A DNA stretch of 64,000 nt. Origin: Annona cherimola (Eukaryota > Streptophyta > Magnoliopsida > Magnoliales > Annonaceae). A program made the position numbers and the translations under genes. The number at the start of each line of letters is the position of its first letter. Position 1 is the stretch's first letter. Positions 24,001 through 35,700 of this stretch are shown here, piece after piece. The stretch covers positions 11,376,264 to 11,440,263 of the forward strand of contig CM059972.1 of assembly GCA_030490835.1 (NCBI GenBank), read 5' to 3'. The notes below the pieces were generated by a model. It did no database searches. It saw only the letters and a list, made by a program, of their open reading frames with translations, and was not told the DNA's origin.

Positions 24001-24559
24001 CAAATAGCAACATATTAGTTATCATGTATTAGTGAATAATCTCTAATAGAATCAAAGAAGGCCAAAGCCCTTCATCGCGCTCATGTATGTTCAAACGCGG
24101 CAATTGGAAGTCTTTTTTATTGGCCATCATATTAAGCAGGGAAAAGAAACCACTCAAATTGCCCCTCGCTCATAGCTATCAGTTATTACAACCTACGAAT
24201 CTCAAGTCTTAGCAGTCACCACGTTTATGGTGTGGTGGTAAGCCCAGTTGCCTTTTAACACAATGGCAAAGTTTTAATTGGTGAGGGCATTATTGTCTCT
24301 TTTATATAGGAGTGTTCCCCACAGGGTTTTATGAGAGATAGGAAGCATAATTGGTGGTGTCTTCTAATGAGAAAATAGAAAAAAGGAGAAATTTATAAGA
24401 ATGTCCAGGAAAAATTGTAAGAATGTCTTGGAATGTATGATTATAATACCAATTGAGATGGATGTATAAAGAGTAATACGAATAAAAAAGTCTCAGCAAG
24501 GACGATGACCTAGATTGAATAATCTTTAGAGTTGGTCAAATCAGGAAAAATTGTATGTT
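24001..24559. other. Spacer, nothing recognised
   Basis: Mixed-composition sequence without an open frame. A GTGTGGTGGTAAGCCCAG segment at about 24230 is faintly like a SINE head, but no B box or tail follows. Confidence 0.3.
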
Positions 24560-25345
24560 GCTCGTCTTTTGAAATTACACGATACCTTAAATTACATGAT
24601 ACCAATTATCCACATAATAATGACATTTAGATGGCTCGGATGTTGAAAATATAATGTTAAAATCGGTATGCGTCATTACACTATTTTATTATATTGATTT
24701 TATACATTTGTAAATGGGGCTTGCGCACTGTGATAATAGACAAATGAAATGGTTTTTACAAAAATATAAATGATGTTAAACATAATAAGTTTAATATATA
24801 TTCATCAAGCATAAAGATATTCAAAATAAAAAAATTAAATAGAAAAGAGGTTTCATAGAAGTATAACCCTTAATATCCCTTTTCGTTTTTAGTATATTGA
24901 TGTTTGATGAAAAATTTACTTTAATTATTATATTTAACATAATGTATTTAGCTAGAAGACTAAGTTTCATTTGAATTAAATATGTGTATGAATTACATTT
25001 GTTAAAAAATATATTTTTATGTGTAAATTATGAAAATGCTTAGATTCATTTATATATGTATTAGAATATAGTAATAGTAATACTTTATAGAACTATTTAT
25101 CATATAGTAGTAATATTTTAAAGAGTTTAGATGTTGAAGATACAATTTTAAAATTAACATTTTGTATCAAATCATTTTATTAATCTGATACCAGTCGAAT
25201 GAAAGAGTTTTAATATTAATATAAGTAATTCTAAATGCAATAAATAAATTAAATTTTTTATTAAATATTAAGATATTACAGATAAAAAGGATTACATAGA
25301 TAAGGATTTTATACAAACAAAGCCTAAAATATTAAAAATCATGTT
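24560..25345. mobile_element. Two adjoining copies of third long-TIR family (C2, C3)
   Basis: About 24560-24880 is the right half of one copy (TATCCACATAATAATGACAT through AGAGGTTTCATAGAAG). About 24890-25330 is a second, fuller copy, starting at TTGATGTTTGATGAAAAATT and containing TTAGCTAGAAGACTAAGTTT and ATGTATTAGAATATAGTAAT. No coding sequence. Confidence 0.65.
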
Positions 25346-25513
25346 GGACTTGTTCTAGGAATTTTCATAGCTACCACTGCCTTTATGGATTGGACTTAGT
25401 ATGTCAAATTATTTCAAGCTACCGAATGTTTTTAATCTTTCATTAATGTTTAATTACATAAATTAATAAATAATGTTTCTAGACTATAATTTTGGAGACT
25501 GATTTGATGCTCT

Positions 25514-25541
25514 CGGGAGCATGCAGTGTTGCATGCTCCCG
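25514..25541. repeat. 12-bp perfect palindromic stem with 4-base loop
   Basis: CGGGAGCATGCA at 25514-25525 and its exact complement TGCATGCTCCCG at 25530-25541, separated by GTGT. It is GC-rich within AT-rich DNA, at the edge of a half fold-back element (about 25550-25745) that keeps the family words AGCCCAAGTGTATTTAATGT and TTTTTACTATTTTTGGAGTA. Confidence 0.85.
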
Positions 25542-25744
25542 GGCGCATACACCTATTTTTTTAAATTTTTTTAAAATTTTTTTAAATTTTTTTTTATAAA
25601 CTTGTTAGCCCAAGTGTATTTAATGTGTGTGTAAATTTTTACTATTTTTGGAGTATTTTAGATATTTATTTTTTATTTTTGAAAATCAGTGGCATTTTAG
25701 TAATTTAAAATTACCTAAAAATTTATTTAAATATTAATTTTAGC

Positions 25745-26629
25745 AATAAAATTATAATTAGGGTTGAACATTTTATCATTTTACAGCGGGTGTTAACGGC
25801 TTTTTCAACGAATTCTTAATAACGTGAGTATAAGTGAAATTTTAGGCAAAATACTTAGTCATGCGTGGAATGTTTGAAAATTCATAGATATAAATGAAAT
25901 TAAAAGTAAAATTCGTAAGTTTATATGAGATTTGCTAATTTAAAAATTGAAATGCCTGGCAAGAAATGGTCTCCTGTGGTTTTTCTTTTTCCAACAGAGA
26001 AAAAAGTGCTCCGTTTCTTTACCATCAACTCATGCAACAGAATGCTTCCTTACAGTACTAAGCTTGTATTTGTTAGCATTATGTCCAGTAACCAACAGCT
26101 GCTGAATCTCTCTACTTTGGTGGAGACGAGAGGGCTGCATTTCGGTCGCTTCATCTGGGCATCATTTCAAACACCTACTGAAAATCCAACACTTAATAAA
26201 AAAAGAAGTCAAACAAATAATAACAAAAAATTATATATTTTTCCCTTGGCTTATTTTCTGTTGGTATCAAATTTCCTGCAACAGCGATGTCATTCTTGGA
26301 AGTGAAAACGAAAACGAAGCAAATTATCAAGTAAAGCTGAGTAAAAATAAATATATAATAATTATTGCAGGATTGCAATCTTGTCAGCCGGGGCTAACAT
26401 ATAATCATTTATTAGCACGAGCTAATATGTTACTATATTTAATGTACTTTTTTGGGTGAAAATAATTAATTCATGTTACAATAACTAATGTATTCATATA
26501 CGAAGTTCTACCGTCTATGATATTTGTGTGTGTATATATATTTGTTTTCAAAAATAAACATTTTCTTTAGTTATTAAGAAAATAGAATATAAAAACCAAT
26601 TAAAAAATAAGAAGTAGAGTAAAAAATAA
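25745..26629. other. AT-rich spacer, nothing recognised
   Basis: A 126-codon open frame at 25925-26305 shows no family resemblance and a random-looking composition, so it is not called as a gene. No repeat family of this window is evident here. Confidence 0.35.
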
Positions 26630-26918
26630 GGGTGTGTTTGGTTAGGGGTAAAACTTTTGATGAAAATTTTTTGAAGTAGAAGTTGTCAAATTGATAGAAA
26701 ATGATGTGATATAATAAGAGTAATGATGAGGAGTAAAGAGAATAAAATTAAAATAGATAGGTTAGTTGTATGGATAGTTGTGTAGAAATGATTGAAAAGT
26801 AGGATAGTTTATATAGGAAAATGTGAAAAAATAATTAAAAAATAAAGTAGTTACGGAGAGTGAAAAATTTTAGATTAAAAAGTTTTGATTGATATTTTTT
26901 TGCCCAAAATAAACGCAC
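26630..26918 (+). mobile_element. Tourist-like MITE, copy 8, next to CRM gene start
   Basis: Starts GGGTGTGTTTGGTTAGGGG after TAA. The right end, read in reverse, is GTGCGTTTATTTTGGGC, which aligns to the left end. About 289 bp, the best-preserved interior of the set. It ends about 119 bp before the ATG at 27038. Confidence 0.8.
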
Positions 26919-27037
26919 GAAAAGGAAACTTTCTACCTTCCAAATATTTCACTGCTATCCTTGTTTCTTCATTCTTCCCTGTGCAAAACCACCCCAACTT
27001 CGAAACGCGCTGCTGCTCCTCAACAAGTGCAGGAGGC

Positions 27038-30000
27038 ATGCAAAAGCTCCAATCATGGCGCCGCCTCCCTCTCCAAACCCTGACCTTCTTCCGCCCTCAA
27101 TCGCAATCCATAAGCCACCACCGTCTGTCTCCATCGTCCGACGCCGACGACCCTCCATTCGCTCCTCTTTCCTCTACAGATCCCCGCAAGAGTTCCTTGG
27201 ACCATTCCAAATTTCCTCTTCATTCCAACCTCCCTTTCGACTTCAGATACTCCTACTCCGAATCCAACGCCTCCGTCCAACCCATCGGCTTTCGCGAGCC
27301 TCCGCGCTTCTCTCCTTTTGGTCCTGGCCGCCTCGACCGGACGTGGAACGGGGTTTCAGCCCCCGCCAATGACGGGGAAGAGATTTCCAGGGAGCTGCAG
27401 GAGGAGGAGCGGGAGTGGGTGATGGGAGATCCACTGACGGAGGAGGAGATCGAAGCGCTGGTGGAGAAGTATCGGCACAACGATTGCTCTCGACAAATCA
27501 ATATAGGTCCTTTTCACTCTTGAATGAAAATTTCTTCAACAGTCATTTCCCAAAAACTTGTAGCCTTTTGACTTTCTCTTGAAATTTTATAAATGATTGT
27601 GTATTTTCGCATGCGTATTGGATTTTAGATCTCATACCTACTCAGCGCTGCCACTGCAGCCATCCGTGTCTTCCATGATTTACTTTCGTTTGCTTTTGTA
27701 AGGAAAATGCCAAAAAATAAAAAAAATAAAAAAAAATTCCTCCCTCTCTAAAAGAACGGGAAATTTTTTAAAAAAAAAGAAAAAAGAAAAAGAGTTCTTT
27801 TTCCCTTAATCCAAAGGGGGTCATAATATTGAGAAGAAAAATAAACGTAATTTAATGCTGATATTTTTAAATATCAAATTCCTGGGTAATAGATGCTATC
27901 TCTGCAATGTTTTGAACCCAATATTTTCATTGATTTATGCTTGAGAAAAATACCATTGTTGTGGTACTGTCATGCTCTGTCAAGTTATACTAACTAATAT
28001 TTTCGTGTTCTAGAGCATTGCCGTATGTATTTCGGAAGTAATAAAACTTTCAAATGAAAAGCTTTCGGTGGAAAAGTTGTTAAAATGAAAGGAAATGATG
28101 TGATATAATTTAGGGGTGATGATGAGGGATAAAAAGAATAAAGTTAAAATAGATAGGTTAATTATATGGATAGTATTGTAAAAATGATTGAAAAGGAAAG
28201 TAGTTCCTATAGGAAGATGTAAAGAAATAATTAAAAAATTGAGTAGTTATCGAGAGTGAAAAGTTTTAGATGAAAAGTTTTATTTGAATTCAAACACACT
28301 GATTCCTTTTTCTGCGCTGTGTTTTTGTTAGGCAATGGAGGGGTTACACACAACATGCTGGATGACATCCACAATCATTGGAAGAGAGCTGAAGCTGTGA
28401 GGATCAAGTGCTTAGGAGTTCCCACACTTGACATGGACAATGTCCGCTTTCACGTTGAGGTTTCATTGCCTCTTTTTGTCGTCCTAATGTCTTCTTGATT
28501 GTACTATCTTTTATCTTTATTTATTCATTTATGTATTTATTTTCTGAAATCTTTCTCCTCAATCATCTGCAGCTTGGTTGCAGGAAAAAACTGGTGGAAA
28601 GGTCATACATCAACATATCAATGTCCTCCTCTTGTATCGAGGTCGAAACTATGACCCCAAGCGAAGGCCTGTTATCCCATTGATGCTGTGGAAGCCTCGA
28701 GCACCAATATACCCAAGGCTTGTGAAACATGTTGCTGATGGCTTAACTTTTGAAGAAACGAAAGAGATGAGAAATAAAGGGTTAAATGCTTCTCCTCTGA
28801 TGAAATTAAGTAAGATGGCTCATCGATCTTTTATGTTTATTTTTGCATTCCTCATCTCAATAAGATGATGTCATTGTAAGAATGAAGCTACAATCAATGT
28901 TCCAAGAATGTTTGGCCTTTTGATCCAAAAAAGGGAAAAAAGAGGAATGTTTGGCCTTTTCTTTTCCTGTTTCCTATTAACCCCACATTTTTTGGGAGAT
29001 GGTAGCCTGCTTTGTTAGTGGAATTGCTTGTTCGTTGGGTTGGAAGCATGGTGGTGCATTTCTGATGGCATGGATATAATTTTTCACCATGTTTGTAGTG
29101 CAAAGCTCATTGATGAATAATGAAACGTTCTCATAACAGGTCATGTTATGATGCACTGTGACCTTTTCCTATCTGCACTGGTTTTAAGTTTTTGAAGCAT
29201 TGCAGAAAGCAAGATATGTTTGCATAAACAGTACTGGTTTTTGTGACTTGCAGCCAGAAATGGAGTCTATGTGAATGTGGTGGCTAGGGTGAGGGAGGCC
29301 TTCAAAACTGAAGAAGTGATAAGACTTGATTGTGCTTATGTGGACACTAGTGACTGCAAGAAGATTGGTGTCAAACTAAGGGTATGCTAGATCATTTATA
29401 CTTTTCAACACAATTGACTTTTTTTTTTTTTTATCCAAAAAAAAAAAGAAGGGTGGAGGGCATATGCTAGACTAATGTGCTCAGATTGCATCATGGGATT
29501 GATGCTAGACCAGTTGGCAAAAACATGGAAAGCAGTGCATTATAGTAGGGTGCATGTATGTACTTAGGCCGTGGAAGAAGTATCAGACAAAAGTAGCTAC
29601 CAAAATGAAGGCTGGAGGACACTGATTTTTAATGGCGCACATCTTCTGGTAGGAATCAAACAAGCTTTTGATTAGCAGTATTTAGAACGCATCAACCCAC
29701 ATTAAAAATTTCGTTATGGAATAATGCAGCTGTATCGGTTGTCCAATTCTATTCCTCTATAGACCTGTAGGGCCCCACATGGATATCATTTTGGGTTGCT
29801 GCATGTGGAAATTTGAGCTCTGATAGACCGACCTCTGATTATGCTAGTAATTGAGTTGCTTGTGTATCATTGTGTTACTATCACCTTTGTGATTAATGTG
29901 GTTTCCATTATTGTTGAGTTGGATTGATTTTATAATGCAGTTGTTCACCCGGCATATTTACCTTTCTCAGCTCTCCCATCTGGTGCAGGATTTAGTACCT

Positions 30001-30117
30001 TGTGTTCCCATATTGTTCAAGAATAGTCAGATAATACTTTGGAGAGGGAGAAGCTATCAGCAGGACTCTACCTACAGCCAATCAAATCAAAATCTGTCAT
30101 GTGAAGACTCTTGCTGA
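27038..30117 (+). CDS. Mitochondrial CRM-domain splicing factor (CAF-like, mCSF1 type)
   Basis: Member of the CRS2-associated-factor-like group of CRM proteins, which promote group II intron splicing; the Arabidopsis mitochondrial member mCSF1 serves many mitochondrial introns. Exons 27038-27506, 28332-28459, 28584-28809, 29254-29381 and 29989-30117 join in frame to 359 aa. The N-terminus MQKLQSWRRLPLQTLTFFRP is Arg-rich without acids, fitting a mitochondrial presequence. After a linker (LTEEEIEALVEKYRHNDC), CRM domain 1 lies at about 157-240 (GNGGVTHNMLDDIHNHWKRA, LLYRGRNYDPKRRP). CRM domain 2 lies at about 272-337 (TRNGVYVNVVARVREAF, DCKKIGVKLRDLVPCVPI, ending IILWRG). The start was chosen because the upstream in-frame Met at 26885 lies within the MITE. 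Intron 1 holds another MITE. Confidence 0.93.
28019..28301 (+). mobile_element. Tourist-like MITE, copy 9, in CRM gene intron 1
   Basis: Starts near CCGTATGTATTTCGGAAG and ends near CAAACACACTG, with standard family interior. Its end is about 30 bp from the acceptor AG at 28330-28331, so the branch-point region of this intron falls in or next to the element. Confidence 0.8.
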
Positions 30118-30439
30118 GAAACGGTTTTGCGGCTTTGCCGAAGCAACTACCTGCAGTGTCCGTGATCAGTGCTTCCAATGGCCTTGTTCGGAATTCTTGG
30201 ATCATTAAAATACAGAAAAAGAAATTTGCTGTCTGTCACACTCCCCGAGCTACAAGGCAAGCCAAGTGCGTCCCACTATGATTAACACTGCTTCTTGTCA
30301 ATGCTGCCTCCTGCTATAAGAACTAAGAAGTAGGCTGGGTTTTTTGTGACAGGCTGCGGGAAGTCAACGATTACAAACTTCCATGGCCATCTCCGGGCCG
30401 TCTCCTTTTTTTATGGTTGCAGCCTGCATGAATGTGTAT

Positions 30440-30445
30440 AATAAA
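30440..30445 (+). terminator. Possible polyadenylation signal of CRM gene
   Basis: AATAAA 323 bp after the stop codon, in the run TGTATAATAAACGATC. Plausible by position and sequence only. Confidence 0.4.
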
Positions 30446-30765
30446 CGATCTGCAGTCATGGAATGGGTTGGATTCATTTTGTTAAATTGAATGGTGTACC
30501 ATTGGTTGTAGCATCCCATTTGTTAAACTTGAACATATGAATATTTAAAGAGCTTCCTTGGATTTTATTTTTAACCCACAATAGCCCAATAATTTTGGCT
30601 TTGCTTATGGCTCGAAAGGGTGTAACATTTCAGAATTCAATTTCCTCATTGTCCCCGGCTATCATCACAATTTTTTGTTGCATTGTATTGATATCTTCGC
30701 AGCTGCTAGCTTGGTTTGAAGGGAAAAAGAAACGGAAAAAAGAATATACATACGGTCCTGCTTTT

Positions 30766-30920
30766 ATGTAATTAGGTTATATAGAAGTAGATTCATGTAA
30801 CTCCTTCAAAATCTCAGATTTTGATCCTTAATGTTAAATTCAATCCATATTTAACATTATTTGTTTATCTAGAAGATCAAGTTTCGTCTTAATCAAGTAT
30901 GTTTATAGGATACATTTGTT

Positions 30921-30964
<44 letters not shown>

Positions 30965-31310
30965 TCTATAAATTATGAAAAATGCTTAAATCTATTTACA
31001 CATCTATTAGAATGTAATAATACTTTATATAATCATTTATTTACATAGAAATGATATTTTAGACAGTTTAGATATTGAAAATACTACTTGAAAATTGATA
31101 TGTTAGCATTTTTTAGAATTTACACATGAATATGTACATTTTCTAACAAACGTGATCCATAAACATACTTGATTTAGATGAAACTTGATTCCCTAGATAA
31201 ACAAATGATGTTAAACACAATGAATGGATTAGATTTTCCATCAAAGATTAAAATCTTAGATTTTGAAGGGGTTACATGACTCTGTTTCTATGTAACCCGG
31301 TTACATAGAT
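30766..31310. mobile_element. Long-TIR element of third family (C4)
   Basis: Left arm (TCAGATTTTGATCCTTAATG, TTTATCTAGAAGATCAAGTT, AAGTATGTTTATAGGATACA) is mirrored by the right arm (TAAACATACTTGATTTAGAT, CTAGATAAACAAATGATG, AAAATCTTAGATTTTGAAG). Ends are AGGTTATATAGAAG-like and TTTCTATGTAACC. Arms are about 200 bp. A pure AT dinucleotide run of 19 units lies inside at 30924-30961. Confidence 0.8.
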
Positions 31311-31477
31311 AAATGATTTGCTATAAAGTGGTTATTTTAACATGTAAACCATTTGCTATAAAATTTATATATGAATAAATGATTGTATAAAGTTTCATTT
31401 CATTCTAATATGTGTGGGGTCAAAAAATGGGCAAATATAATACTATTTTGGTATAGTGGCGCTGCACCATAACAGTT

Positions 31478-31481
<4 letters not shown>

Positions 31482-31509
<28 letters not shown>
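31482..31509. repeat. (AT)n microsatellite
   Basis: 28 bp of uninterrupted AT repeats in a spacer without other recognisable content (31311-32300). Confidence 0.9.
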
Positions 31510-31517
<8 letters not shown>

Positions 31518-32299
31518 AATAATTCCCAGTTTGATGGGGCATAAACATGCCGGATTTGGATATAAATTGTTATACTAACAGAATAAATAATTCTAAATGT
31601 AATGAGTATGGTAGATGTTAATTTTAATACGTGTAGGGCCACAATTACGGTGTAGTCCATCTGCACTTGGATAATTTCCTATATACATATATATTTAACA
31701 TTTGAATATTTTCCTATATGTATTTCTTGTGTAAGAAATTAAAGAAATTTGAATCTCTTTCTTCGCACATTCGTTTTCGTTTTTCTGTGAAAAAAGCCTG
31801 CGTATCTTTTTTTGTTAGATACAGCTCTACAATTTACATCACGCAGCCACAAACTTCCGAGTTCCTTACTTTTACAATTTTTTAAAAAAAATTTCATTTT
31901 CTTATATTTCAGCATTTCTCAGTATCTCTGCTGATCTTTCCAAAATTTGCCTCATCTATAAACACTAATTCAAACGATGGCAAGTGTAGTGCTTGCTGGA
32001 AAACAAAGGGGAAAGCACACGCAGTCAAATAAAAAACAGTTATTAGAGCACCTAGATGCCAATCTTAGAATAAATAAGGTAATAACTTAGGGAAAAATCT
32101 ATAGTACAGAAAATCCTCAAAATCTTAGGAAGAATAAGAAATTTAGAGGTCCTAAAAATGGTCCAATCAAACCGGGGGGAAAGAAAAAGCAGCAGCAAGT
32201 GCCGTGATGAAATAGATTATCACTCATTTTGTAAGCGTGCATCTACTAGCTAGCAAAATCCAGGCAAAAATGCAATATACTTAGCACTCAAATTAAAGG

Positions 32300-32550
32300 G
32301 AACAAGGGCCACCAGGCCGTTAGCATGGTTGTAACACCGGTTGACTCTCTCACGTGTGGCGGGTATTCGAACCTCAAGTCTCCCCATATTTGGTGGGAGT
32401 TATTACAAATAGGAGTTTGTTATCTCTCTTAGTAGATAGGTGAGAGTATGTTGTCTCTCCATATAATAAATGAGAGCTTATTGTTTCGCTTGAGCTCAAC
32501 TGTAATATCTAATGAGTTTTGATATATACCCAATAAAAAAATTCGAGGAA
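32300..32550 (+). mobile_element. SINE-like insertion
   Basis: A 240-bp block with a GTATTCGAACCTC stretch close to the RNA polymerase III B-box consensus and an A-box-like TTAGCATGGTTG upstream. It ends in an A-rich tail (CAATAAAAAAATT). Flanks GGGAACAAG (32298) and GGAAACAAG (about 32547) could be a target duplication. Assignment as tRNA-derived SINE is inference; no other copy is seen here. Confidence 0.5.
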
Positions 32551-32773
32551 ACAAGCAAGAAGCACGAAATATAGTAAATTCTAATTAGCAACAGTTGCAT
32601 TGGAGATGTTTATGCTAGATTCCCGATACATTTTAATTTTTGTAGAACTATTCAACACAAGATACCATGGACTTCGCATTCATATCCATGCAATACAAGG
32701 ATCGGGCACAGACCATGGAGCATGGGCAGAGAGAAACCTACAATTCAAGCATGATCAATGCGCTATCAAGGCA

Positions 32774-35700
32774 TTACCATTTCAACGTAATTGCCAACTC
32801 CAGTAAAGACGCAACCTGACGCAAGGTTCGCTTCTTATCCTGTTCCTTCAACCTAGCGGCAACAGATTCAGCATCGAAACTTTCAGTGGTCTTTTTACTC
32901 TGTTGTGAGCCGACCTCTTTTAGCAATGCATCAACTTCCCGGATGAAATCAGCTCGAAGGAGCACATCATCATCTTCAGGCGGCAGCCCTATGGGACCTT
33001 CATGCTGGCCCAGTTAAAAAAGAAATTATTAAGGCAAAAGAGAACAAAACAAGATGAACCCAACATGAGATGACAATCCGTTTTACCAACTACATATCTA
33101 AAGAGTGTCTGATGCTGTAAAGCCATATTACGTAGACCCCGCCAACAATAATTTATGAAGACACCATCGCATTCTACCTTTTTTTTTTCCCCTTCTTTTG
33201 ATGGAACCATTGCATTCTACTTGAGACAACAGAATATTACCATTTTTTCATGGAGACCACATGCAATCATATTTGTTGGCAAGCCATAATATAGTTAATG
33301 AGTTACAACACATGCAAATATTCGGCAGCGATTCAATGAAAATGTTTGCATGATCCATTTAAAAAAAAATTATTTTTTTGAAAAATTTGGTACTAATGCA
33401 AGGGTTCAAGCATTTATTTCCTAAGAGTATGTTTATTTACACTGAAAACTTCTCAAACTAAAATTTTTCATTCTTCACAACTATCTTAGTTTTTAATTAT
33501 TTCTTCACATATTCCTACACAACTATTTTATTTTTCAATCATTTCTACACAACAACTCATACAACTAACTTATTTATTTTAACTTTATTTTATTTGCTTT
33601 TCATCATTACCTCTGTCATATAACGTTATTTCCTCACATTTCAAAAACTTTTACACAAAAAAACTTTTCATCTAAAAGTTTTATCACTTCCTAAACACAC
33701 CATAAATATAAAATTTTATAAATTTTTTATACTTTCTAATATTTTTTATATTAAAAATAAAAAATACATTAAAAAGTATCAAATAATTATTATATTTTAT
33801 ATTTAGGAAATACATGCTTAGGCCCATGTATTAGTAGCAAAAATTCCAAAAAAAGGGGTCATCCAAACATTTGCTTTAGATCTTGCCATGCCATATTGCC
33901 ATACACAAGCATGACCAGTTTTGCTAGCATGCCACATAATGAGTTAGGAGTTAGGACACATGCTGTACATGACTGATAGAACCAGTGGCCAACGAGTGAC
34001 AAACTTCATCGACATGCTGTCTTTTCGCCTTTACCACGATTCTTGAAGATGGGATGACCTTTCCATGGGAAAAAAAATGAGAAGACAGAAAAAATTCTAT
34101 ATATGGGAAAATAAAAAAGAAGTATTTTTATCAAAATTAACACTGATCAGCTGGGTGCATCTAACACTCACTCTCAGGAAAACATTTTTAAGCAGGCATA
34201 TCCTTGTTGCAAATTATGCAAACAATCATGTAAGTTACAGAAGCTAAATTACTTTTTGCAATATCATGCACAGATTGTGCTCATCCCGCAATGATCATTC
34301 TCTACAAGAGATGAAATGACCATGTGAAATCCTAATTCTGGTAGGTAGGTATCATGAATTTTCAGGAACAGGAGTTGGAAAAGACAAACAAGCGAGTCTA
34401 TCTGTCAGCTTGATTACACAACTAAGTGGGATTTAATTTGGTAATTTGCTCTTCTAGCTAAGTATGTCAGTTCCTCCAACACAATTCACTTGCTGGTCAG
34501 TTTCTATCTGGTCCATTTTCTAATATCTAATACCTAAATCTACTGCAGGTCTTCAACTGGATAGTAGACGACACTAGAACTCACAGAAGGGCACAGGCTA
34601 AACTATACTCCTTTTTAGGGAAGTGATAAAGGGAACAAACACGCTTTTCTGGAGAGCAACAAAAAGGAATTAGATCAAGTTTGGTCCCCAGCTCTGGTAC
34701 CAGAAACACCAGAAGGCATTTAAACCTCGAATCTCACACAAAAGAAAAGAATAAAACATTAAAAGCATTAGGATATAAAGCGATTCAAATAAAAAAAACT
34801 ATCAAATTAAGATAATGAGATAGGATAGGATATACATTATCAATGTCAATCCCGGCAGGAACAAGTATACTATAAGGATCCTCTCGTGGGAATATCTCGA
34901 TCATTCGCTTTCTGCATTCCTTCAGCCACTCGTTGTCATCAAACCCATCATGCAAGTTTAGAAGATCGTGGAGTAATCTCATGGAAGGAGTAGCCTCTCG
35001 CTTTAATATCTCCATCTGAGAATTGAAAAGAAACAGGGATTACGTAATGTAGCACAAATGAATGCAATGAGAGAAAACTGTTAGGGCAGAAAATGTAGCA
35101 CATTACATTCAAGTAATCAGCATACCTCCACTCTCCGGTACAAGAGGTCCAAACTTCTTATAGCATCCTTTTCATCCTGGAAACACAAAAGAAGTAAACA
35201 GTTTTAGCGAAGAGTTCAACCAATATTCAGCTTCAAGGACTATCTAAAATATGCCACATCCATCAGTAAGCTCAACAGATTTGAGTGAGCTTCCTTATTG
35301 GAGGATTTGCATGAGCACATATATCAGTTCAAAAGATTGCGACAATTCTTCGCTCCCTCAATTTCTCCCTCCCTTATAGCTATCAAGGGGTCAAATTCAG
35401 AGTAGGTCAATGCTCATTGGAGTCCATTCCATCAACCATACTTTATGAACAGATTCACCCACATACAAAAAATGCTGTACATTGTGTCTGCATGATCATT
35501 GGCATGTCCATAGACAATTCAATGAGAAATTAACTAGTACTCTGCGTACTTGCTGAAGGAGCATGGAGCATGTGAAAATACTAGAATAAGAAATTTGAAC
35601 AATCTACAAGAGAAGAGAATAAGATGTTAGAAGGCCAAACTTAGAATACATACATCACGCCGTGCAAGATCCAGGCGATTCCATATGACCATTAGAACCA

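Noticed and set aside
22200..25745. CRISPR-like or satellite array
   Set aside because: Repeats here are dispersed, inverted and nested, with irregular spacing; they are plant fold-back elements and not an array.
25925..26305. 126-codon open frame in the spacer
   Set aside because: No recognisable motif and random-looking composition in AT-rich DNA.
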